Source: Ilyonectria destructans (taxonomy: Eukaryota > Ascomycota > Sordariomycetes > Hypocreales > Nectriaceae). From it: a DNA stretch of 64,000 bases. The DNA is taken from NCBI GenBank assembly GCA_020740775.1, contig JAHEWK010000037.1, positions 186,001 through 250,000 of the forward strand, in the 5' to 3' direction. A model generated the notes under the pieces. It searched no databases, was not told where the DNA came from, and saw only the letters and a program-made list of their open reading frames with translations. The translations under genes and the position numbers were made by a program. This document shows positions 55,194 through 64,000 of this stretch, piece by piece. Each line of letters starts with the position of its first letter. Positions within the stretch are counted from its first letter, which is position 1.

Positions 55194-56528
55194 GTTGACA
55201 AAGAATGAGTGAGTTGAGGAATGAGTGGAATGTGACTTTGGTGATGTGGTGAGAGTAGGGGAAATCAAGCGGGCACCGACGGGTTTTATACGCAATACTT
55301 CGCTGCAAATGAGGGAATCCTAGTTGAACTATAATTCTACATGCCCCGAGCCACCGGTATCTCGCACGCATGAAAGACGTTGAAATTACACACATTTTGG
55401 TGTTTAGCTGCTCTCACATGGAACTGCGCGGAGTTAAGGTGAGTGGCTCCAGGACAAATGCCGAGCGACCAAGTCTCGGCACAGCGTAGTAGTAGTCATC
55501 GGTCCAACTATTCCGCCGCCAACGCGTACGTACACCCACAGACTCTCCCGCAGACTGCCGCCTGAGCAAACCCCCTATTGCTTTGAAATAGAACGGCTTA
55601 TGCCAGGACATGTAATACGAAAGCTGCCGAAGCTAATTATTAAGCCTCAAATGCAGGTACCGTGGCGTCTTTGCACTGAACGGTTGGGCACAGCGAGCCG
55701 GACATGTAACAAACTAATCCGAAACACGTCCCGCCAACGCCAAAATTCAAGGCTTCCATCCATATGTTACTGACTGTTCCTGAAATTTCAGACAGGCTAT
55801 TGCGTTCTATAAGGCGCTTACTAAGTTGCGACCGTGTCAACGCCTGGCCTTTTGCGAATGCCATCGTCACCGGTGGGGCAAACGAGCATGGTGGTAACGA
55901 CCAAACCCGCTACGCCACGGCCAATGAATCAATTTACGGGTTCGTGATCGATATCTCCAGGCGATAATTTAGTACGCGAGTTTCGACTACCTAAACTTTC
56001 TAGAAAACGCTAGTATGCTGTTGACCGGGACTGCCGGCTCCAACTAGCCTCTGGCGGTGACGCATGATGTGCGTGCATTGCCTCCAGAAACAACCTCGAG
56101 TCTCAAATTACTACGTAGTGAGAACTGGCTACCGGGAGAGAATGGCCTTTTGGTCGATGCAGCCGGGGCTATTTGCATTAGAGTTGGCTAGACCATATTC
56201 TTAGCCCTTGCTTTTGTCATGCGTTTTTAGGTGTCGGTGCAACTCGACTCCAGTTACTGATTGTGGCGTTATCCGGCCGAACTGATTTTCGGGACAGGAG
56301 TGAATCCTTCCGATGCCAACCAGTGGTCCTCCGTGCGTAAGGATCTCAAGTGAGATAACATAAAAACATGATCTCGTAGTTTTATAAGACGCGACTTCTC
56401 CCAGCTTAATTCACGGCTTTTATTTATTTAACCATTAATTAAGAACACTGCCGACCCATCTTCCTCTCATCTATTCGTACACACAACCCATATCCAGTCT
56501 CTCAACGCATACCTCCCTACCATCCAAC
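55194..56528. promoter_or_regulatory. Divergent promoter region of hydratase-like and epimerase genes
   Basis: 1.3 kb between two divergent starts. No further gene. The stretch 56405-56525 upstream of the epimerase ATG is pyrimidine-rich with TTTATTTATTTAACC near 56418. Confidence 0.4.
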
Positions 56529-57634
56529 ATGTCCAAATCCCTGGTCACCGGCGGAACCGGTTTCATCGGCCTCTATGTCGTCAAGCTGCTTCTCGAACAC
56601 GGCCACCATGTCAACACTACCGTCCGGAGCCTGACGAACAAGGCCAAGTGCAAGCCCTTGCTGGACCTCCAGGGCCAATTCCCGGGTCGGCTTTCTTTGT
56701 TTGAGGCCGACCTCGTAAAAGCCGGCTCCTTCCTCAAGGCGATGAGTGGATGCCGAGTCGTATACCACATCGCCTCGCCGTTCTTGGTTCCGTCCCAGAT
56801 CAAGGACGGCTTCAAAGACTGTGTCGAGCCCGCCCTTGAGGGTACGAGGAACGTTCTTGAATCCGTCAACAAGACTGAAAGCGTGACACGTGTGGTATTG
56901 ACGTCATCCAGTAAGTGATTTAATCCCGGGGATCATGCTTGAGCCTTGCATTGGTATCTGACAGCACTTTAGTCTCGGCAATGTACGGCGACAGCAAAGA
57001 TGTCCTGTCAATGAAAAACGCAACGCTTTCTGAGTCCAGCTGGAACGAGACCAGCAGCGTCACACACTACCCCTACGCTTACTCAAAGTTGATCGCCGAG
57101 CGCGAGGCCTGGAAGCTCCACGACGCCCAGAGCCGCTGGTCCCTGGTGGTCATCAACCCGGGCTTGGTCATTGGTCCATCTCTGAGCCCGGAAACCGCTT
57201 CTGGCAGTCTGTTCATACTTGAAGCCCTGTACCGCGGAGAAAATAAAATGGGATCTCCTGATCTGTCGTACCCGGTGGTCGATGTCAGGGAAGTGGCCGA
57301 GGCACACGTCAAGGTGGGCGAGAACACGGCCACCAAGGGGAGATACATCATCTCGGGCGATCACACGGTCAGTCTGCTTGACATGGCCAATTTTGTCAGG
57401 CCGATTCACCAGAACCCCAAGGCCTTGCCTTGCTGGAACATGCCCAAGGTCATGATCTACCTTGCCGGACCCTTTATTGGTATCACCAAGAAGTGGGCAG
57501 ATGGAAATGTCGGCATCGGCTTCAAAGTTGACAACACCAGGGCGATTAGGGAGTTGGGCATGGCTTATACTCCAGCAGAACAAGTGCTCCAGACTCACTA
57601 TCGGTCCTGGGCTGAGCAGCAGTCTTCTAAGTAA
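56529..57634 (+). CDS. Extended SDR, NAD(P)-dependent epimerase/dehydratase type
   Basis: Exons 56529-56910 and 56973-57634 (intron GTAAGT...TTTAG, 62 nt), 348 codons. VTGGTGFIGLYVVKLL is the nucleotide-binding GxxGxxG; VVLTSS and YAYSKLIAEREAW give the catalytic Ser and YxxxK; SYPVVDVREVAEAHV is conserved in dihydroflavonol-reductase-like proteins. It is a second reductase of the same superfamily as 52169-53393 but clearly diverged, not a recent duplicate. It should reduce a carbonyl or epimerise a nucleotide sugar or polyketide-like substrate; the former is more likely for this subgroup. A pogo transposon starts 13 bp after the stop codon, so its terminator probably lies inside the transposon. 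Confidence 0.88.
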
Positions 57635-57647
57635 TTATTAATATGTA

Positions 57648-59859
57648 CCATACGCCACCACCCTTTCGACAACCCCACCCTTTCGTCAGGCAAAAAAAGA
57701 ATTCCCCCACCAAAACTCAACACTTTCATTTACACGCAGCTTGACCAGAATAAAAGCTATTTGCAAATGGTTGCTTGGTGTAAACCTACAATTGATGTAT
57801 CTATTGATTTTTAGGCCTTTTTATCAGCCTCCCCGACCGGGTGGTGCGCTGAGGTGGTACGATTTCTTCTCCGACTTCAATTACCGAAGCAGCCTCCGAT
57901 TCTGACCCTGACTCCCCCGAAGAGCTATAATTCGCCACAACATGCTTCCTTTCGCTTCCTTTTTCGGTAATCGCTTCTCCAGAGGCTAGAGCCTCGCTAA
58001 GAGTCATGAACCGTTTATTGGGATTCGGAACTGCCTTCCTCTTCTTCCCTCTCTTCAGACGGGCCAGTTCCTCCTCCAGACTAGCAATCTTCACGCTATG
58101 CGCCATTAACGTCTGTTGTTGAGTCTCAAAGCCTTTGGCTATCACGTTGTATCGTCTCCGTGTCTTTGGTGTTTTGTTTAGCCCAAGATCGCGAATTTGG
58201 CGGCTGGTTTTTGGTATATCGTCCGAGCCAAAATACGGCGCCCGCTCTGGAGTCCTCCTTGGGCTGTCATTCGGCTTATCCCCTTGGATTTCTGGGTGCC
58301 GCAGAGCTTTGGCACGTGAAATCGGCCAATTGCCAGTAACTCTCCAGCCGGAGAGTATATTCTTCTTCGTCATTCCCGCTTCACGAGCCTTGGCGTAGGC
58401 TCTGATGAAATTGACCTTATCCATCGGAGCAGAATCAGTCAATGAAGCGAACTTTTCCAACTCTCGTCGATATGCGGCTTTGGAGGCATTGAATACTCCA
58501 TTGTCCAACGGCTGGAGCCCATGAGAGCAGTATGCTGGCAGATAGCAACAATAAACGTTGTTCAAAAAGCACGTGGCCATCCATTCATCCTTCCGTCGCT
58601 CAGTAGTGATCTTGAGCTGAGGAAAACGAAGAACATACTGTGGCATGACTCCCATGACCATCTAAAATGATCAGTCTCGCGTCAGAGTCGTCGGTAGGCA
58701 TAGTCTGGGGCAGATAGACTCTTTCAAGCCATTCAACGCCAATGTGGTCGTCAGTCCACCCGTTAGGTGAAGTTATGTAATGCCAGTCGGCTATCTTCTT
58801 GAATTCATCAAGAAACCACTGTTTTTGTAGTTCTTCCCCTTGAAGATTATGCCAGGAGTCAAGGCGCGGCCGTCAGCAGTGATAGCTTCGATGAACGAGG
58901 TCCAATTTCGAGTTTGTGGTCCCTTGAGAAGAGCCTTTCGCTTTGGGTCCGCGCTTCCGACCACCAGGCTATCCAAGCCTAAGAAAGAGAGTCTAGTTAG
59001 TCAAATTTCAAAACTATGGAGAAAATAGACATGGAGGCTTGCCAAAACCAATCATGATACCCCCTTCGTCAACGTTAACAGTGTTCTCAGGCCGAATCCA
59101 GCCGTACTGGCCCTCCCTGATATCGAAGTACCAATGAACCGCTTTAGGCGTAAAGGAGTCAAACCTATTGGCTTCTTGACGTCTACCGATCTTAGTCTTA
59201 AGGTCTGGGCGGCGCTCAATGAATCTGGCTACCCAGTTGCGTCCTAATTCCCGTTGGTCGCCTTGTTGTCTTAGCAAGCCCATGACGCAAGCGCGAATCT
59301 GATTGTGGGACGGAGCATATCCCAGAGACTCCTGACGAAGAATCCAGAAAGCCAATTTGTCTTCCTGAGTCTTGGATAGCCGTTGACCAGGCTGAATTTG
59401 CTCTTTTATGGCTGTCTGGCCGTTAAGTCTGTCGATTAGAGTGGTTCGAGGCACTCCCCGTCGCTGAGCCGCCTGAGGGGGTGACAAGCCATTATCGGTC
59501 ACATCCAGTATAGCCTCGGCCATGTCGTCTTCCGTATATTTCCAACGAGGCCGCGATGAAGGCATTTTGATCGTGTTGTGAGAGACTAGCAGGAGAAATG
59601 TTGGGAAAGAGCGGTGAGGAAATTGGGGATTGAAGTGGTGATATTTCCTTACAACGACCCACATATATCGCGTGCCCACTCAACTGCATGAGACCAGAAA
59701 CAAAAGTTTCTATCAATTCTATACTTCATAGAAGCAACCGCATTCAAATAACTTTTATTCTGGTCAAGCTGCGTGTAAATGAAAGTGTTGAGTTTTGGTG
59801 GGGGAATTTTTTTTTGCCTGACGAAAGGGTGGGGTTGTCGAAAGGGTGGTGGCGTATGG
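57648..59859 (-). mobile_element. pogo/Fot1-type element with ~110-bp inverted repeats and TA duplication
   Basis: Bounded by TA (57646-57647 and 59860-59861). Both ends read CCATACGCCACCACCCTTTC inward and stay nearly identical for about 110 bp, with a length difference in an A-run and a few changes only at the inner edge, meaning a young insertion. Length 2212 bp, one transposase gene. Confidence 0.93.
57801..59565 (-). pseudogene. pogo/Fot1 transposase (DDE), one frameshift, GC-AG first intron
   Basis: Exons 59565-59043, 58978-58639 and 58589-57801. The first intron has a GC donor (G|GCAAGC...TTAG, 64 nt); the second is GTATGT...GGAAG (49 nt). Exon lengths total one base short of 551 codons, matching a single missing base near 58837 (after FKGK). 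Domains: pipsqueak/HTH (SPPQAAQRRGVPRTTL), CENP-B-type HTH (LGRNWVARFIERRPDLK), catalytic NVDEGGIMIGFG, a second Asp in LIILDGHGSHA and a third region near CSHGLQPLDNGVF, then a Lys-rich coiled tail. With the base restored it would be a normal 550-aa transposase; as read, it is inactive unless the indel is a sequencing error. Confidence 0.85.
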
Positions 59860-59861
59860 TA

Positions 59862-60904
59862 CTGGAGGTATAGAACTTCGTTTCCATTTTCTTTTTAATA
59901 TCTGCTAGTATAGTGTTATATGAGACCTGTTTTAACATCGTGAGCGTCCATCAGCCTTGACTAGCTTCCCTGCTCAGCCTCCTTGACCAACGAGCCGGTC
60001 GATTTTTTTGTGGATCAAGTCCTTCGTTTGCAAAACGTGTATGGATTCATCCAAATCATCGGCTCGAGGGATGGGTCACGTTGTTCCCCTCTCACAACGA
60101 GCTGTCTGGGCTACGACATCAACAGAGGTTAGACATAGACATCAAGCATATGGCCAAGAAAGTGACAGTTTCTCGGACATGATCCATTTAGATGGAGATA
60201 TTCATCTCAGCGTACAGGGAAAAGCATGCGTTGCTTGGATTGGTTTTAGTATAGTCTCGTTTATGTGACGATTAATAATAAAGGAAAAATTTGAACCGTG
60301 GGTCTGTCATGGTGAATGGATGATATCAAGCATCATCTCCAGCTCGATTTGTAGTTGTCGCATTTAGGGGTCATATTTTGAGGGAATCTTGAGACGTTTG
60401 AAGAGTTCCTCAGAGACCGGATTCTAAGCTCCCGGCCTCAGGCTCCCGGCTTGTGAGGAATCAAACCATGGAGAAGCGTGTCGCATGTATGTACATATCG
60501 GTGAGGAGGTCAATGAAAACTTGATCACGTCGAAGGTTAGACAAATTGTAACCAGCCGCGCGAATCCAGTCTTTCGTTCCCTCCTGGTGCTAGGGCGGAT
60601 CTTCTCTCGCCATACTTCTGGAGTGCAGCCCCGGAGAGACATTTTTGCAGGATTCAATCTGATAGTTGTCAAGGAATATAACAGAGACGCTGTCGCTTGC
60701 CGAGTAACCGATTTAAAACGCGGAATAATTCTCTTTAATGCTGGGAAAATATTACTGTATAATACCGCTGATGGCTCAATTTTGCCCAATTTCTCTACCA
60801 TTCTCGGTCGACCTGGACTGACTGGGACTTGAATATGGCCCACACAACGGGTCCGCAATTGCGGCCACATTAACCTGGTCATATTTTTGGGTACTGCACT
60901 AGCT
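59862..60904. other. Intergenic, no gene seen
   Basis: Open frames of 70-150 codons lack family features and overlap on opposite strands. Confidence 0.4.
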
Positions 60905-61262
60905 CACTTTGTCACGACCCTTTATTCTGTGAGGCGTCTGATTGGGTGTATGTATGTTCTTGATTGCGTCCGGTCCCCGCTCTGAGTCCCTGTACATCCT
61001 TTATGCTGAAGTAGCTAGAAGGATATTGCTGTAGCAATCATACGCCATGTACACGCCCAGCTACCCAAATACACATCGTGACACACTTTGTTACGAGCCC
61101 TAATTCTGTGAGGCATCTCATTGGATGTGTGTATATTCTGAGTTGCATATGATCCCCGCTCTGAGTCCCTGTACATCCTTATACTGAAACCAGCTAGAAG
61201 GATATAGCTATAGCAGTCACACGCCATATACAGGCCCAGCTACCCAAATACACATCGTGACA
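60905..61262. repeat. Tandem duplication, two ~179-bp units
   Basis: Unit 1 (60905-61083) and unit 2 (61084-61262) share long blocks such as CCCCGCTCTGAGTCCCTGTA and CAGCTACCCAAATACACATC. Divergence is about 15%, mostly transitions. Non-coding. Confidence 0.85.
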
Positions 61263-61917
61263 TATGTGGTGCATTCTAGCTGGCCCGCCTTAGAGGCACC
61301 CTCAAGACAATTCTCCCACCCCCTTGCATTCTGCCAAACGTAGCAGCGTCTGTGCTTCTGGGTCGCTAACCTTGCCTGCGTGCTGATTTGACGATCTGGT
61401 GCCTCGATGCGACGACAACCCATTTTGCCCAACGTGGAATCTTCATTTGGAGGGAATCCTTGTTGTTACCACTGTTAGATACGAGGTACAGAATGTCTCT
61501 CTCGCTGTCTACTGGGGCCTCTGTTTGCTTCTTCAAGACATGTCGACCGGGCACAATGATTTCCTTCTCTTAACGTAGATGTTTGATTATGGATCACAGC
61601 GGTATCAGCTGGCCGAAACCGAGCTTAGAGATGTGCTAGACCACTAAGCTTATCCAGCCAGGAACAAAACGGACCAAGTATGTGTATAGGACGAGGATGA
61701 GATGAAACCAGGCTAGATTCGTGGAGGCTGTCTACCAATATGCCAACACTGCACCGTCAGGCAGTCATAATGACATTCCTTACTGGCATTCAGCTTGTAA
61801 CGTCCGTCTCTGACCCCACTAAGGTAATTTTCTGTTGAGCCTGCTCCGAGTCCAGACTCCCAATCGAGGGCGCACGTAACTTCCATCCAAACCCGCAATT
61901 CTTCTTCCCCTGATGTA
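61263..61917. other. Intergenic, no gene seen
   Basis: Region between the tandem duplication and the cutinase 3' end; nothing recognised. Confidence 0.4.
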
Positions 61918-62718
61918 TCAAGCTTGGTACTTGTTAATTTGCTCAACGAGGAACTCAGGAGCTTCGCGACGCGCCTCGCTCAGGTAAAACAGATGAGGAA
62001 TCGTAATACTAAGTTCACCCTCGCAAACCGCATCGCCATCGTTACAGAACACTCGAAGACGGTCGATGGGATAGTTCGGAATGCGGCCGTTGTTCTGTTT
62101 ATTTTTGGTGTAGCCGAAGAGAATCGCGCCGGCAATCTTGCCACGGATCGTTGGGTTCAGGTCACGTATGGACGCGGCGACCAGTGCCGCACCTTGACTG
62201 TAATCATCATGTGAGTATGGCTCCTGTCCAAATGTGTCAAAAAGGGACTTGTTCTGTACTAACCTCCAGCCGCCAGAAACAAGCGTAGCGTTAGGGCATT
62301 TTTTATCAGCAAGCTCGAAGAGACCGACCATCTCCTGAATAGCCTCGGGGCTAGTTCCATCGGGCAGTCCATTGTCGCCAATAGCGGCGGAGTAGTCTCC
62401 CCCAACTCCTTGTGTCCAAACTTGGTCTTCGCCAAGCACAGCTTTAATACCATCACCCACAAGGCCCCCTAAGAAGCCCTAGAATATGTCAGTATGGTTT
62501 AACACACGTACAACGAGTAGTCTTACCAGGTTTCCGAACTCCAGGGAGCCACGAGCATACACGAAGATTACGCTGGGACAAGAACCCGCGTCCCCGTCGA
62601 GCAGCTCATCACTCGAGAAGAGAGCTCGAGTGGTAAGGCTGCCATCAGTGGCCGCGGCATCGAGTGGAAGGGCCCTTGAAAGGCCCGCCAGTAGAGCAAC
62701 GATGGGGAGGAACTTCAT
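61918..62718 (-). CDS. Cutinase, secreted serine esterase
   Basis: Exons 62718-62527, 62478-62264 and 62197-61918 (introns 48 and 66 nt) total 229 codons, typical for cutinases. Signal peptide MKFLPIVALLAGLSRA, then a short propeptide and SCPSVIFVYARGSLEFGN, the oxyanion region. The second splice assembles SGGWSQGAAL: the nucleophile box, with Trp where most cutinases have Tyr (GYSQG). The acid is in CNDGDAVCEG and the His in IPHLFYL; the Cys of CNDGDAVC form the conserved disulfide. It should hydrolyse the plant polyester cutin outside the cell. Frame intact. Together with the pectin lyase at 8.9 kb it suggests a plant-associated life. Confidence 0.92.
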
Positions 62719-64000
62719 CTTAGTGATTTTCGATTGAGGGCAATTTGAAAAAGATTAACTAGCAATTGAAAAATGTGATGAGGTGTGGTGGATTGAGGAT
62801 CATGGTATTCTGCGATGACGGGTGCTGGACTTCGGGGATAGTTATATGCATACTGGTCTTGCCTGAGAGGGCACGGCATCTGATCGTAAGACCCAAGCGT
62901 TTTTAGCTTTCACAAAAGATCCCTATCGGCCCCCGAATAGGAAAGTAATGGCCACAAAGACTGAAAGCGATCGTTCAGGGTCGCCGAGTGTTCCACATGA
63001 CAGCATGTTACCTTGCCAGTCTCTCGAATCTCTGCAAGATGCTAGCAAAGCCATGTTTCCTTGACCTCATTTCCAAACACGAGGTTCAGTCGGAATCTGC
63101 CAGGGTCATAGCAAACCGCCTATCGAAGGATAAACATTTAGCCAACTCATTCTCGTGCCGAGGTTCATAGAGTACCGGTAACTGCTATCAGCCTCGTGGT
63201 AGGGATGTCACCGGGGGAGAGTCGTCAGACAATTTCGCGGGGAGCGGCGGAGCGGCGGAGCGGCGGAAGCTTGGCAGTTGGGCTGAGCTTCTCTGGAATC
63301 ATCATTGCCCAGGTTACTGATAGCCCCGGGCGCGTCTGCCTCGGCAATACGTGACACCACCATACCCCAGTCTTATCGCAACTATTCTCGCGACATTTCG
63401 CCACCGTGCCCCATCCACCTGAGTCGCTGTGCAGGGTAACCCTGCCTCCGTTACTTCCTATTGAGGTAATAAGAGTCCATGGAGCATTTCCACCATCCAG
63501 GTGGCTGGCTATGTTGTCAGTCTCGGAGGCCTCATCTCCTACTCCTTCGGCACAGAGAAACTCCCCGCGGCTTTCCAGATCGCTGTGTCTCGGGTAGGGG
63601 GTCCATTAACGAGTTGGTCATCGGAAAATTTCAACCTTTCACCAGGTTGGCGTCACGGCGAATTCCTCGGACTGGCCGCTCTAAGTAGCGCCTGTGCTTT
63701 CTTGGCATATTTACACATACCTGCGTCGCCTTTCACATGGAGTTGGTCGACCAACTCGTCTTGATCGGCGTTTACAGCCTTGAACTCTCCTGTAATAGGA
63801 TTAATTACTCTTCATATTTTTCGATTGTTTACTGCTCTCACGTCCGCCCGTTGGGAACTGAAGCTTACTTCTAGCTGGAATGGCTGGTAGGCCACGTTAT
63901 CTCGGTTACTTTCAAAATATACAACTGAATCTGTAGTTTCTGGATCTTGAAGGTGGCATTCACTGGGGATCTAATAGGGTTTACCCGGGCTTGTGGTACC
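62719..64000. other. Upstream region of the cutinase gene; no other gene seen
   Basis: A GC-rich tandem repeat (GAGCGGCG x3, about 63243-63266) is present. The 87-codon frame at 63501-63764 is hydrophobic but matches nothing I know and starts without context. Confidence 0.35.

Noticed and set aside
50621..62718. A biosynthetic gene cluster
   Set aside because: Regulator, two reductases and a hydratase-like gene are suggestive, but there is no PKS, NRPS, terpene or DMAT enzyme, so a cluster call is not supported.

Overview
The window reads as nuclear DNA of a filamentous ascomycete. Host genes carry short GT-AG introns of about 48-170 nt, and the gene set includes secreted plant-cell-wall enzymes (pectin lyase, cutinase), fungal bZIP regulators and Tad-like LINEs. 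A block of mitochondrial tRNA relics in the order Ala-Phe-Lys-Leu-Gln-His matches the conserved tRNA cluster of Sordariomycete mitochondrial genomes, so a plant-associated Sordariomycete is the best guess. Roughly half the window is transposon-derived, as in an accessory or subtelomere-like compartment.

Layout. 1-8 kb: remnants of DUF3505/RecQ-type helicase genes, AT-rich DNA with a tRNA-like locus and a microsatellite, and a hAT MITE inside a hAT transposase tail. 8.9-10.1 kb: pectin lyase. 10.4-14.7 kb: hAT relics and small MITEs. 15-21.4 kb: a hAT element with unusual ATCGAT-repeat ends, rearranged internally and lying against a second hAT gene that is split by a 1.3 kb mitochondrial insertion (NUMT). 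22.1-23.4 kb: a non-autonomous relative of the first hAT, itself hit by a LINE. 23.5-36 kb: an FAD phenol-type monooxygenase (one nonsense codon), a Myb-like ORF, an Atf1-like bZIP factor, a CocE/S15-type hydrolase and a TRI12-like MFS transporter (one frameshift), with LINE and pogo scraps between them. 36.2-41.9 kb: a nearly complete Tad-like LINE. 42.6-49.6 kb: a signal-peptide ORF cut by a MITE, a small membrane protein, a third hAT with TATTG-rich ends, and the 3' half of a short-chain dehydrogenase. 50.6-62.7 kb: a calmer gene segment with a bZIP-DUF3425 factor, two extended SDR/epimerase-type reductases, a secretory enoyl-CoA-hydratase-like protein and a cutinase, plus a young pogo/Fot1 element 13 bp after a stop codon.

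How the genes may work together (inference): monooxygenase, hydrolase, efflux pump and bZIP factor could be an aromatic-compound or specialised-metabolism set, now degraded. The two reductases, hydratase-like protein and bZIP-DUF3425 factor form a loose second group with no backbone synthase visible. Nothing here proves co-regulation. The best-supported unusual features are the NUMT inside a hAT transposase with an interrupted tRNA-Lys, and the hAT rearrangement, whose reconstructed reading frame closes exactly. I found no undescribed molecular system that I could support.
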